Shown here piece after piece: positions 24,521-33,442 of a stretch of DNA of 60,533 nt. Numbering within the stretch: the stretch's first letter is position 1; each line of letters opens with the position of its first letter. Made by a program: the position numbers and the translations under genes. Source of the DNA: Methanobacteriota archaeon (GTDB lineage Archaea; Thermoplasmatota; Thermoplasmata; RBG-16-68-12); assembly GCA_005878635.1 (NCBI GenBank), contig VBLS01000111.1, positions 1 through 60,533 on the forward strand. Direction: 5' to 3'. A model generated the notes under the pieces. The model saw only the letters and a list, made by a program, of their open reading frames with translations. It ran no database searches and had not been told where the DNA came from.

Positions 24521-27500
24521 CGACCCGAGGCGGCCGACCCGCCGGACGAACCGGGGATGACCCGGTCGACCTCCTTCTCGAGCAAGGTCAATTGGTGCGG
24601 ATCGAGGGCCGACGGATTCACGGAGAGGAGGAATACCCCGTTGTTGATCGCGACCTGGTCGCGGATCGATTGCACGAGCCGCAGGACCGTGAGGAAATTG
24701 TTGTTCGTCACCAGGTACTCGATCGCGTCGAGGAAGATGACGCCCTTCTCCCGGGCGAGGAACTGCTCGACGGCCAAGGACAACTTCTCCAGGTCTTTCG
24801 GTCGGACGGTGTCTTCCTTCCCGACGTTGCTGAGCCACACGATCGGGAAGGGGGGACCGCCCAGGCGCTCCCGGACTTTCTGCGGGAATGTCCGCGTGAT
24901 GACCATCGCGCCTTTCCCCGCCTTCTGGGCGATCTCGAAGAGCCGGTAGGCCTCGTCCGGAACCGGTTCCTCGACGAGATAGGAGGAGGAATCTTTCAGG
25001 AGGGGCGGAGCGTCGTCCTCCGAAGCCGCACGATTTGGCGCGGGGGCCCGAGTTTGGGGAGCGCCGCAAGATGGACACTCGGCGGATCCCGCGGGAATGA
25101 GCTCGCCGCAGGCGATGCATGCGACGCGCGACGGCGCGGCCGTCGCCGGCGTGGACAGGACGAAGCCGCAGACCGGGCACTTGTCCGCGCCGGGAGGGAT
25201 CTCCGCGCGACAGCGGGGACACGGCATCGCCTTCGTGGCGACGGGTTCGCCGCATCGCGGGCATCGGCGGGTCGACGGGGCAATGGCCGCTCCGCACGTG
25301 GGGCATGGGATCGAGGTGTCCGTCTTCGCCGCGAGCGCGTCCAGGATTCGAACCGCATCCGCGACTTGGAGGCCCTCGATCTGCGCGAGCTCTTGCTTCG
25401 TCGCCGCGCGCAACGCCGCGAGGCTCTTGTAGCCTGCATCGAACAGGGCCATCGCCTTCGCGACCGTGATGCCCGGGATTCTCGTGAATTCGCGGAGGGC
25501 CTCGGACATGTGGACCGGAGTCACGCCGATCGTCACCGAATGTCCGTCCACATCGTTCCATTCCACGACGTACTCGGCTTCGACCGGTCCGTCCGTGAAC
25601 GTGATCCGACGCGAGCGGGTTTCCCGACCCATGAATTCCTTCTGTCCCCCGATCAAGGCCGCCAATTCCTTATTCGCCTTGACGACCGTGATGAGGAAGT
25701 CGTCCACTGCCAGATCGATCTCTTTCCGCATCTGTTGGATCCGGCGGATCAACTCGCGCGCGTAGGCCTCGGCACGAAGGTCGGGAGTCACGCGCAGGTC
25801 GAGGTAGAGCTCGCCGTGCGGCGTGGGCACGCGGACGACCTCGGAGGGCATCGCCTTCTCAAATCGGACCATCGACGGGTCGATCGCGACGACCTGGCCT
25901 TCGACGCCGACTTCGAGTCGGCCCTTGTCGAGCGCCTTCTTGATCTCCTCCGGCGGGCGACCCTCGAGGAGCTTCACGATCTTCGGCTGGAGGACCCGAT
26001 AGGCCTTGCCGATCGCCGCCCCGTCCGGCTTTACGACGAGGGCCATCCCGGGGAATTCCTCGTTCGCTTTGAGGACCGCGAGCGCCTTCGCGTTCGCCTG
26101 TTCGAGGAAGATGCCCCGCAACGTCTCGAGGGCCATGGCCGCCTCCGGCGTCGGCGCTTGGACCGCAATCAGTTTCAGCGGCCACCGGAGCTTGCGTCCT
26201 CCCTTCTGGCGCTCCTTCGAGACGATCTCGACGAGTTCCTGGACGATCGACATGGACCTCTCGAGGTCCGGCTGGAGTCGCTCCTCCTGAGCGGAGGGCC
26301 AATCGAGCAGGTGCACGCTGAGCTTCTTCCCGTCCAGTCGCTGGTAGACCGCTTCGGCGATGAACGGCGTGACCGGCGCGAGCAGGACCGCGACGGTGCG
26401 CAACGTCTCGAACAAGACATGGTACGCCGCGAGCTTGTCGCGATCCTCGGCTTCCGTCCAGGTCCGGCCCCGGACGAGTTTCACATACCACCGCGAGAGG
26501 TCATCGAGGATGAAGGACTCGACCGACCGAAAGGCCCGATGCAAACTGTAGGTCGCAAACTCCGCATTCACGGTCATCTTGAGGCCTTCGAGCCGGGAGA
26601 GGAGCCATCGGTCCTCGGGTCGCAGATGGCCGGAGATCGAGGCGAAGTCCGGCGCCGTCGGATCGAATCGATCGAGGACCATGTAGGTCGTCGCAAATCG
26701 CAGGACGTTCCAGAGGATGTTCAGAGTGCGGTTGGCGTTGCGAACCCCGTCTTCTTGGAACGTCTTGTCGTCCCAGAGCGCGTTCACGGAGAGCATGTAG
26801 AATCGAAGCGCGTCGACCCCGAATTTGCGCACGACGGTCTCCGGCTCGATGACGTTCCCGAGGGACTTGTGCATCTGCCGGCCGTCGGGGCCGTTGACCC
26901 ATCCATGCATGAGGACGCTGTCGTACGGCGCTCGGTCGAAGGCGACGACGCCGGCGGCGAGCTGCGAGTTGAACCAACCCCGAGTCTGGTCGGGACCCTC
27001 GACGATCCAGTCCTCCGGCCACCACCGGCGGAACTCGTCGTCCCGCGCGGGATATCCGAGGCTCGCCCAGCTCGCCACCCCGCTGTCCCACCAGACATCG
27101 AGGATGTCGGGGACCCGCCGCATCTCCTCGCGGCACCTCGGACAGGGCAGGACGACCCGGTCGATCCCCGGCCGGTGCAGGTCCATGCCGTCCGCGTACC
27201 CCTGCGCCTTCCGCAACGCATCCGAGGAGCCTACGACGATCCAGTGCCCGCACTTCGTGCACCGCCAGATGGGGAGCGGAATCCCCCAGTACCGCTGGCG
27301 GGAGAGGCACCAATCCCGCAGGTTCTGGGTCCAGTCCATTTGACGGGCCGCGCCCGCCCATTCCGGATACCACGCGACCCGGCGGACCTCGTCGACCATT
27401 TTCGCCTTGATCGGCGCGACTCGCAGGAACCACTGGACCGTCGCGCGGTAGAGGATTGGCGTCTTGCAGCGCCAGCAGTGACCGTAGGCATGGACCAGCG

Positions 27501-28674
27501 TCTCCGCGGCGAAGAGAGCGTTCGCGGCGCGGAGGTCCTCGATGATCCCCGCGTCCGCCTCTTTGACGGGCTTGTCGGCGTACACGCCCGCCTCGTTCGT
27601 GAAATGGCCCCGTCCGTCGACCGGACTGAAGACCGGTAAGCCGAGGGTCTGGCCGAGTTCGAAATCTTCTGGACCGTGACCCGGCGCGCTGTGGACCAGA
27701 CCCGTGTGCTCCGCCTCGACGGTGCTCGAGGAGACCACGCGATGGACCCATTCCCCCGTCACGGTCGCCTGATAGGGGACCTTGTCCGCGAGCGGGTGCG
27801 CATAGGCCAGGCCGACCAGCTTGTCGCCGGTCGTCGTCTCGGCGACCTCGTAGGCGGTCACGCCGCCGCGGGCCATGACGGTGGCAAGCGTCGCCTCCAT
27901 CGTCCAGAGGAATTCCGCGGACTCTCCGCGGACCACCTTCACCTTCGAGTAGACGAACTGCGGATGGACCGCGATTGCCAGATTCGCGGGGAGTGTCCAA
28001 GGAGTCGTCGTCCAGATCAGGAGGGATTCGGCGGGTCGGTCCCGGAGCGGGAACTTGACGTAGATCGAGGGATCCGTCTCATCCGAGTACTCGACCTCCG
28101 CGTCGGCCAGGGCGGTCTCGTCGCGGGAGCACCACTGGGTCGAGCGGAGGGCCTCGTAGAGCAGCCCGCGTTCGTGGGCGCGCCCGAGGGTCCACCACGC
28201 CGCCTCGATGAATTCGTTCCGGATCGTCATGTAGGGCCGGTCCCAGTCCATCCAGATCCCGAGGGCCCGGAACTGACCCGTCATCTTGTCCAGCAGGTCG
28301 ACGGCGAAGGTGCGACAAGTCGAGACGAATTTCTCGATCCCCAAGTCCTCGATCTCCTTCTTGTTCGTGATGCCGAGCGTCTTCTCGACCTGGACCTCGA
28401 TTGGGAGGCCGTGCATGTCGTACCCGGGCTGGTCTCGCACGCGGAAACCGCGCATCCGACGAAAGCGGATGACCGCGTCTTTCAGGGACTTGTTCAGGAC
28501 TTGGCCGAGGTGGATCGAGCCGGTCGTGTACGGCGGGCCGTCGCCGAAGTAGAAGTCCTCCCCCTTCGAACGCGCCGCGACCGTCTTCGCGTAGACCTTC
28601 GCGCGATTCCAAAATTCCTGGACCTGGCGCTCCACCTCTAGGGGGGCGTACGTCTTCTCCGCCTGCTTGATCAT
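24517..28674 (-). CDS. ileS: Isoleucyl-tRNA synthetase with C-terminal HhH, zinc-ribbon and DUF835 domains
   Basis: Charges tRNA-Ile. Residues 1-1055 are a full IleRS: HIGH-type motif G-S-I-H-L-G-Q, editing domain, W-W-D-S-G, and a KMSKS-position loop that reads Q-M-H-K-S-L-G-N, a variant. The frame then continues without stop for 330 residues: helix-hairpin-helix at 1056-1118, three zinc ribbons (C1124-C1141, C1152-C1169, C1186-C1203) and a DUF835 domain at about 1228-1370. Archaeal IleRS normally ends near 1040-1060. Met1056 (25509) could be an internal start but has no Shine-Dalgarno. The stop shares a CTAG with the convergent Nudix-fusion gene. Confidence 0.92.
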   Translation of the reverse strand: MIKQAEKTYAPLEVERQVQEFWNRAKVYAKTVAARSKGEDFYFGDGPPYTTGSIHLGQVLNKSLKDAVIRFRRMRGFRVRDQPGYDMHGLPIEVQVEKTLGITNKKEIEDLGIEKFVSTCRTFAVDLLDKMTGQFRALGIWMDWDRPYMTIRNEFIEAAWWTLGRAHERGLLYEALRSTQWCSRDETALADAEVEYSDETDPSIYVKFPLRDRPAESLLIWTTTPWTLPANLAIAVHPQFVYSKVKVVRGESAEFLWTMEATLATVMARGGVTAYEVAETTTGDKLVGLAYAHPLADKVPYQATVTGEWVHRVVSSSTVEAEHTGLVHSAPGHGPEDFELGQTLGLPVFSPVDGRGHFTNEAGVYADKPVKEADAGIIEDLRAANALFAAETLVHAYGHCWRCKTPILYRATVQWFLRVAPIKAKMVDEVRRVAWYPEWAGAARQMDWTQNLRDWCLSRQRYWGIPLPIWRCTKCGHWIVVGSSDALRKAQGYADGMDLHRPGIDRVVLPCPRCREEMRRVPDILDVWWDSGVASWASLGYPARDDEFRRWWPEDWIVEGPDQTRGWFNSQLAAGVVAFDRAPYDSVLMHGWVNGPDGRQMHKSLGNVIEPETVVRKFGVDALRFYMLSVNALWDDKTFQEDGVRNANRTLNILWNVLRFATTYMVLDRFDPTAPDFASISGHLRPEDRWLLSRLEGLKMTVNAEFATYSLHRAFRSVESFILDDLSRWYVKLVRGRTWTEAEDRDKLAAYHVLFETLRTVAVLLAPVTPFIAEAVYQRLDGKKLSVHLLDWPSAQEERLQPDLERSMSIVQELVEIVSKERQKGGRKLRWPLKLIAVQAPTPEAAMALETLRGIFLEQANAKALAVLKANEEFPGMALVVKPDGAAIGKAYRVLQPKIVKLLEGRPPEEIKKALDKGRLEVGVEGQVVAIDPSMVRFEKAMPSEVVRVPTPHGELYLDLRVTPDLRAEAYARELIRRIQQMRKEIDLAVDDFLITVVKANKELAALIGGQKEFMGRETRSRRITFTDGPVEAEYVVEWNDVDGHSVTIGVTPVHMSEALREFTRIPGITVAKAMALFDAGYKSLAALRAATKQELAQIEGLQVADAVRILDALAAKTDTSIPCPTCGAAIAPSTRRCPRCGEPVATKAMPCPRCRAEIPPGADKCPVCGFVLSTPATAAPSRVACIACGELIPAGSAECPSCGAPQTRAPAPNRAASEDDAPPLLKDSSSYLVEEPVPDEAYRLFEIAQKAGKGAMVITRTFPQKVRERLGGPPFPIVWLSNVGKEDTVRPKDLEKLSLAVEQFLAREKGVIFLDAIEYLVTNNNFLTVLRLVQSIRDQVAINNGVFLLSVNPSALDPHQLTLLEKEVDRVIPGSSGGSAASGR

Positions 28675-28753
28675 CGCAGCCCCGCTCCTGGGGACTCGGG
28701 CTCCCGCGCGGCTTCTTCATCGCCGCGGAGCAGCGGCCTGCCCATCCGACAGG

Positions 28754-28764
28754 CAATATAAAAA
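28754..28764 (-). promoter_or_regulatory. TATA box of ileS
   Basis: Minus strand TTTTTATATTG about 85 nt upstream of the ileS ATG, predicting an untranslated leader of roughly 60 nt. A Shine-Dalgarno-like GGAGCGGGG lies 8 nt before the ATG, consistent with a leadered message. Confidence 0.5.
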
Positions 28765-28821
28765 CATGCGTCGCTCGCCGTCGCGGTCGGCGATGCGCGA
28801 GCCCGACGGTCGTTGCGGAAG

Positions 28822-28897
28822 GGCCGGGAGCGAGATTTGAACTCGCGTCAAGGGATCCACAGTCCCCTAGCATCAACCAAGCTAGCCCATCCCGGCC
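28822..28897 (-). tRNA. tRNA-His(GTG)
   Basis: The minus strand folds as a cloverleaf: acceptor GCCGGGA/TCCCGGC, D-arm with a T-T pair at 13-22, anticodon stem GGGGA/TCCCT around loop CTGTGGA (anticodon GTG), T-arm GCGAG/CTCGC with loop TTCAAAT. The base before the acceptor stem is G (28897), the templated G-1 of histidine tRNA, facing discriminator C73 at 28822. No intron; CCA is not encoded. Confidence 0.95.
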
Positions 28898-28920
28898 GCG
28901 GTTCGCGGTAGAGGCGGGGA

Positions 28921-28929
28921 GGATATAGG
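28921..28929 (-). promoter_or_regulatory. TATA box of tRNA-His
   Basis: Minus strand CCTATATCC centred 28 bp upstream of the G-1 position, the expected archaeal spacing for transcription starting just before the tRNA. Confidence 0.6.
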
Positions 28930-28966
28930 TTTTGGCGACGGGATCGCGTCGGTGGGACTCGATCGT

Positions 28967-29230
28967 TCACTTCGCGGGCGGTCGCGCCAGGGGCGATCCG
29001 ACCTGCCGCAGCCGGACAAACGAGACAACGATTAGCGCGACCCCGACGAGCTCGATCAGGATAAACGGCAGATACGTAAAAGGAGGAGAGAAGAGGCTTG
29101 CAATCCCTCCGGCGAAAAGGATGACGAGACCGATGGCGCCAATCGAGACGCTCAACGCCCGACGTCGGCGAAGGGCCGCCTCGGCCGCGCGACGGCGTTC
29201 GGACGGTGCCGTCCGATTTGGCGGTTCCAC
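28967..29230 (-). CDS. Small two-helix membrane protein
   Basis: An 87-residue protein: an Arg/Ala-rich N-terminus (R-R-R-A-A-E-A-A-L-R-R-R-R-A), then two hydrophobic helices at about 27-46 and 53-73, and a basic tail. I do not recognise the family. GTG 29230 coincides with the transcription start predicted from a TATA-like ATCAAATAAC at 29250-29260, so it is probably leaderless. It lies between tRNA-His and the divergent argF. Confidence 0.65.
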   Translation of the reverse strand: MEPPNRTAPSERRRAAEAALRRRRALSVSIGAIGLVILFAGGIASLFSPPFTYLPFILIELVGVALIVVSFVRLRQVGSPLARPPAK

Positions 29231-29327
29231 GAACCGGCATCCGGCCCGTCGTTATTTGATGGCTCCGCCGAGGACCGCACTCGGGTGCACAACCATTTAG
29301 TACGCTGCCCCAGATGGGCTCATCGCG

Positions 29328-30257
29328 ATGGCCGGCAAACGCGACCTCCTGTCGATGCGCGACGTGCGGGAGGACCTGGTGGGCCTCCTCGAACTGGCCG
29401 GCAGCATCAAGAATAGGACCAAGGCCGGCGAGCCGTACGAGCCGCTGCGAGGCCGGAGCCTCGCGATGATCTTCGAGAAGGCTTCGACGCGGACCCGCGT
29501 GTCGTTCGAGGTCGGCATGACCCAGCTCGGAGGCCACGCCCTGTTCCTCAGTCCGAACGACCTGCAAATCGGCCGCGGGGAAACGATCGCGGACACCGCG
29601 CGGGTCTTGAGCCGGTATGTCGACGGGATCATGTATCGCGCCTTCAAAAACGAGAACGTCCGCGAACTCGCGAATCATGCGACCGTCCCGGTCATCAACG
29701 GCCTGGACGATCGAGAGCATCCGTGCCAGATCATCTCCGACCTGTTCACGATCCAGGAGCGGAAAGGGAAGCTCTCCGGCCTCAAGCTCGCGTACGTGGG
29801 GGATGGCAACAACGTCTGCAATTCGCTCCTCCTCGGATGCGCGATCGTCGGGATGGACATGACCGCCGGATGTCCGGCCGGCTACGAGCCCGATCCGGAT
29901 CTGCTCGAAGAGGCCCGTCGTCTCGCGAAGCCGAGCGGTTCCACCATCGACGTCGTGTCGGACCCGGCGTCCGCTGCCCGCGAGGCCGACATCGTCTACA
30001 CCGACGTCTGGGTCTCGATGGGACAGGAGCGGGAGAAGGAGGAACGCGAAAAACTGTTTCGCTCGTATCAGGTGAACGCGAAGCTCCTCGACCGCGCGAA
30101 GTCGGACGCCATGGTCATGCATTGCCTGCCCGCGCATCGGGGCCTCGAAATCACGGACGACGTCATCGACGGTCCGCAATCGATCGTCATCGACCAGGCG
30201 GAAAACCGACTCCATGCGCAGAAGGCGATCCTCGCCCGATTCCTCGCGGGAGTCTGA
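29328..30257 (+). CDS. argF: Ornithine carbamoyltransferase
   Basis: Forms citrulline from ornithine and carbamoyl phosphate in arginine synthesis, or works in reverse in the deiminase route. The 309-residue protein has the carbamoyl-phosphate motif S-T-R-T-R near 54, H-P-C-Q near 130, and the ornithine loop M-H-C-L-P-A-H-R-G near 264. Length and motifs are standard. ATG 29328 lies about 30 nt from a TATA-like CATTTAGTAC, so the mRNA is nearly leaderless. No other arg gene is nearby. Confidence 0.95.
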   Translation: MAGKRDLLSMRDVREDLVGLLELAGSIKNRTKAGEPYEPLRGRSLAMIFEKASTRTRVSFEVGMTQLGGHALFLSPNDLQIGRGETIADTARVLSRYVDGIMYRAFKNENVRELANHATVPVINGLDDREHPCQIISDLFTIQERKGKLSGLKLAYVGDGNNVCNSLLLGCAIVGMDMTAGCPAGYEPDPDLLEEARRLAKPSGSTIDVVSDPASAAREADIVYTDVWVSMGQEREKEEREKLFRSYQVNAKLLDRAKSDAMVMHCLPAHRGLEITDDVIDGPQSIVIDQAENRLHAQKAILARFLAGV

Positions 30258-30304
30258 GGGCCTCGCGAGAACCCGTAAATAGGGTCCGCCCTTTGCGGAC
30301 GATT

Positions 30305-31996
30305 GTGCGCGGCCTCCGGCGGTGGCTCCGCCTCGTCGCCGTCGTCCTGATTTTGGCGGGGATCGTTGCGGCCGTCGCCTTTCCCGAGGCGGCCTGGAAC
30401 GCGATCCAGCTCCCGTTGTTCGCGTTCTTTTCCACGACGCGCATGGTGGTTGCCTACCTGTTCGCCCTCGTCTTCGCCATCGCCTACGGCCACACCGCGG
30501 CGACGAACAAACGCGCGTCGGCGGCGTTGCTCCCGCTTCTCGACGTGCTCCAATCCATTCCAATCCTGGGGTTCTTCCCCGCGGCCTTGATCTTCTTCGT
30601 CGCGACGTTCCGCGGCCATCCGATCGGAATCGAGTTCGCCGTCGTCTTCCTGATCTTCACGAGCATGGCGTGGAACATGGCGTTCGGCGTGTACGAATCC
30701 CTCACCACGATCCCGGCGGACCTCGAGGCCGCGGCCGCAAGCTTCGGCCTGCGGGGCTGGCTCCGATTCCGGTACCTCGCATTTCCTGCGGCGATCCCGA
30801 AGCTCGTCTACAACTCCATCCTCTCGTGGACGAACGGCTGGTTCTTCCTCGTCGCGAGCGAAATCTTCTCCGCGGGCGGGACGGAGTTCCAGCGCCCGGG
30901 CCTCGGAGCGTTCATCGCCGTCGCGGGCCGGAACGGCGACATCCCGTCGATCGCGATCGGGATCGCGGTGCTCGCGGCGGTCGTGCTGACCCTCGACATC
31001 TTCGTGTGGCGACCCCTCGGAGCATGGTCCGAGCGCTTCCGGATGGAGACGGCCCCGGGCCGTGAGATCCCGCGGGTCCCGAGTCCGTACGAGCGGTTTC
31101 GTTGGCTCCCGCGGCTGCCGAAGGTCCGCAAGCGCATCATCGCCAGCGTGCAACCGGCATTGGAGCGCTACCATCGTCTCTCCCTGCGATTCGAGCGCGC
31201 GTACACCCAGCACCCGAAGGCGGTCCGCGAGATCCGACGGGTGGATCTCGCGCTGTTCGTCGTCGTCTTCGTCGTGGTCGTCGCGACGGGACTGGTCGGG
31301 TTGGTGCAGATGTTCCTCCGGCCGCTCCCCCCGAATGCGTCCCTCCTCCCGAGCGCCGCCGTGCTCTCGTTCTCGAGGCTCCTCGTCGCCTACGCGATCG
31401 CGTTGGTGTGGACGATCCCCGTGGCCGCGATGCTCGGCGAAAGCCAGAGGGCCGCTCGATACCTGACGCCGGCCCTCGAGCTGTTCGCTTCCCTCCCGGC
31501 GACCGCACTGCTCCCGGTCATCGTGGGGTTCGCGCTCCTCCTCGCGCCGTCGGTCGGAGCCGCGGCCCAGCTCGCGGCGATCCTGATCGCACTCTTCAGC
31601 ATGCAGTGGTACCTCCTGTTCAACCTCATCGCCGGCGTCCGCAGCATCCCGGACGACCTGAAGGAGGCGGCCCGGTCGTTCGGCCTCCGCGGACGCGCCT
31701 ACTGGAAGCGGCTATTGCTGCCCGCGATCGCGCCGTCCCTCCTCACGGGGAGCATCACGGCCTGGGGGGCCGGATGGAACGCCCTCATCGTGTCGGAGTA
31801 CATCCAATACGCCCACCAGTTCTACGAGGTCCCAGGCCTCGGGTCCCTCCTGAACCACGCGGTCTATCCGACACCGGACAACGAGATGCTGCTCCTCACG
31901 ATCCTGACGATGATCGTCGTCGTCCTGGCGATGAACAAGCTCCTGTGGCGCCCCCTGTTCCGCCGGGCGAGCTCCCGATTCCGACTCGAGGTGTGA
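30305..31996 (+). CDS. NitT/TauT-type ABC transporter permease, duplicated fusion
   Basis: A 563-residue protein made of two fused BPD-transporter permease halves. Each half has an EAA-type loop: E-A-A-A-A-S-F-G-L-R-G near 140 and E-A-A-R-S-F-G-L-R-G near 455. An intracellular segment at about 245-310 joins the halves. One polypeptide can therefore form the whole membrane channel. GTG 30305 sits at the predicted start of a TATA-like GTAAATAG at 30275; the open frame upstream overlaps argF and is not coding. The ATPase gene follows by 3 bp. Substrate not evident; no binding protein is in the window. Confidence 0.85.
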   Translation: MRGLRRWLRLVAVVLILAGIVAAVAFPEAAWNAIQLPLFAFFSTTRMVVAYLFALVFAIAYGHTAATNKRASAALLPLLDVLQSIPILGFFPAALIFFVATFRGHPIGIEFAVVFLIFTSMAWNMAFGVYESLTTIPADLEAAAASFGLRGWLRFRYLAFPAAIPKLVYNSILSWTNGWFFLVASEIFSAGGTEFQRPGLGAFIAVAGRNGDIPSIAIGIAVLAAVVLTLDIFVWRPLGAWSERFRMETAPGREIPRVPSPYERFRWLPRLPKVRKRIIASVQPALERYHRLSLRFERAYTQHPKAVREIRRVDLALFVVVFVVVVATGLVGLVQMFLRPLPPNASLLPSAAVLSFSRLLVAYAIALVWTIPVAAMLGESQRAARYLTPALELFASLPATALLPVIVGFALLLAPSVGAAAQLAAILIALFSMQWYLLFNLIAGVRSIPDDLKEAARSFGLRGRAYWKRLLLPAIAPSLLTGSITAWGAGWNALIVSEYIQYAHQFYEVPGLGSLLNHAVYPTPDNEMLLLTILTMIVVVLAMNKLLWRPLFRRASSRFRLEV

Positions 31997-31999
31997 GCC

Positions 32000-32758
32000 G
32001 TGGTCGATCGCCCGCTGTTGCAGGTCAAGGACGTCGCCAAGTCGTTCTTCGAGAACGCGAAGGAGTTCAAAGTCCTCGACCTGGTCCGATTCGACCTCAC
32101 GGAACGCGACTTCGTCTGCGTCGTCGGGCCCTCCGGCAGCGGCAAGTCGACGTTGCTGCGGATCATCGTGGGCCTCGAGAAGCCGACCTCCGGCGAGGTC
32201 TTCTTCGAGGGCGAGCCGATCCGCGCGGACAACCCGCAGGTCGCGATGGTCTTCCAGTCCTTCGCCCTGTTCCCCTGGTTGACGGTCGAAAAGAACGTCG
32301 AGCTGGGCCTCGAGGCCAAGGGCACGCTTCCGGAGGAACGCCGGAAGATCGCCCGGAAGTTCATCGACGCCGTCGGCCTGACCGGCTTCGAGGACGCCTT
32401 CCCCCGCGAGCTCAGCGGAGGCATGAAGCAGCGGGTCGGCATCGCGCGAGCCCTCGCGATCGAGCCGCTGCTCCTGTGCATGGACGAGCCTTTCTCGTCC
32501 CTGGACCCGCTCACGGCGCAGAACCTGCGCGACGAAATCCTGCAATTGTGGACGAATCCGGACCTTCCGCCGAAGGCGGTCCTGATGGTGACGCACGCCA
32601 TCGAAGAAGCCGTCTACATGGCGGACCGCGTCATCGTCCTGTCGAGCCGACCGGGCCGCATGATTGCCGAGCTGGAAATCGACCTGCCCCGCCCCCGCAA
32701 TCGGAAGGAGCCAGAATTCTACGGCTGGGTCGACGAAATCTACTCGTTGATCGTGTGA
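32000..32758 (+). CDS. NitT/TauT-type ABC transporter ATPase
   Basis: ATP-binding partner of the double permease. Walker A G-P-S-G-S-G-K-S-T near 44, Q-loop M-V-F-Q-S-F-A-L-F-P-W, signature L-S-G-G-M-K-Q-R, Walker B L-L-C-M-D-E-P-F and switch H in V-T-H-A-I-E-E-A. The F-A-L-F-P-W-L-T segment and S-S-R-P-G-R-M tail are typical of the nitrate/sulfonate/taurine subfamily. GTG 32000 follows the permease stop. In many archaea an AAA-associated domain is fused at this C-terminus; here it is the next gene. Confidence 0.92.
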   Translation: MVDRPLLQVKDVAKSFFENAKEFKVLDLVRFDLTERDFVCVVGPSGSGKSTLLRIIVGLEKPTSGEVFFEGEPIRADNPQVAMVFQSFALFPWLTVEKNVELGLEAKGTLPEERRKIARKFIDAVGLTGFEDAFPRELSGGMKQRVGIARALAIEPLLLCMDEPFSSLDPLTAQNLRDEILQLWTNPDLPPKAVLMVTHAIEEAVYMADRVIVLSSRPGRMIAELEIDLPRPRNRKEPEFYGWVDEIYSLIV

Positions 32759-32763
32759 TTAGA

Positions 32764-32770
32764 GGAGGTC
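32764..32770 (+). promoter_or_regulatory. Strong Shine-Dalgarno GGAGGTC
   Basis: Positions 32764-32770 match the anti-SD core with two bases before GTG 32773. It fixes the start of the AAA-associated protein and suggests efficient internal translation within the operon. Confidence 0.6.
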
Positions 32771-32772
32771 AA

Positions 32773-33297
32773 GTGTCTAATAGCGGCGATGACGATGGGC
32801 GGCCGGGCATGCTGACCGATTTTCATCCCATCGCCAAAGTATCCGTAGGCCAGATCCTCGGCCTGGTGGAGGCGATCGACGAGGTCGGCGGCGTGGCCGA
32901 CGTCGCGACGATTTCCCAGGAAGTCGAGATGGACGTCGATCGCCTGGGCCCCATCCTCGATGCCGCGGAGTTCCTCGGCCTCTTGATGGTCCACGAAGGC
33001 GACGTGCGGATCACGGACCTGAGCCGCAAGCTACTGAGCGCGAACGTCCGCGAGCGAAAGGCGATCCTGCGGGAGATCATCGACGACATCCCCGATTTCC
33101 GGATGATTACGGACATGGGGCGAAAGGCGGGCCGGCCCCTCACCCGCAAGGAGATCATCGAGGCGCTCTCGGTCCACGTGGGAAGCCATCGGGCCGCGGA
33201 TCTGTTCAAGGCCCTGGTCTACTGGGGCCGCTACGTCGAGCTCCTTCGATACGACAGTCAGTCGGAAGAGCTGACGCTCCGAACTCCGTCCAAGTAG
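32773..33297 (+). CDS. AAA-associated C-terminal domain protein (stand-alone)
   Basis: A 174-residue protein matching the AAA-associated C-terminal domain (PF09821 type) usually found after NitT-type ABC ATPases. Marks: I-L-G-L-V-E-A-I-D-E-x-G-G, D-V-D-x-L-x-P-I-L-D-A-A-E-x-L-G, and R-x-A-I-L-R-E-I-I with helix-turn-helix-like repeats. Probably regulates or couples the transporter. GTG 32773 is set by the GGAGGTC upstream. Last gene of the transporter operon. Confidence 0.82.
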   Translation: MSNSGDDDGRPGMLTDFHPIAKVSVGQILGLVEAIDEVGGVADVATISQEVEMDVDRLGPILDAAEFLGLLMVHEGDVRITDLSRKLLSANVRERKAILREIIDDIPDFRMITDMGRKAGRPLTRKEIIEALSVHVGSHRAADLFKALVYWGRYVELLRYDSQSEELTLRTPSK

Positions 33298-33442
33298 CCG
33301 CGGTCGTGTTCTCAAGATTCGGACCGGCGCAAAGCGTTAAGGCTTTTCCGACCAATTCCCTCCGCGAGGGGTTCGGCCGTGGGGGAGACCGCGAGCGGAC
33401 GGTCGGCGTACGCTCGCAGGGGGAGCCTGGTCTAGCGCGATA

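Noticed and set aside
25507..25509. Met1056 of the IleRS fusion as start of a separate HhH-zinc ribbon-DUF835 gene
   Set aside because: There is no stop codon ending IleRS before it and no Shine-Dalgarno upstream, so a fusion is the simpler reading; kept as an alternative to test.
24406..27639. A 1077-codon plus-strand open frame opposite ileS
   Set aside because: High GC removes stops on the antisense strand. The translation is Arg/Asp/Gly-rich with no motif, while the minus strand is a clear IleRS.
33298..33442. Possible tRNA or small RNA (GGTCTAGC-like D-arm near 33430)
   Set aside because: No acceptor, anticodon or T-arm pairing could be built; the match is a few bases only. Nothing supportable lies in this 145-bp gap.
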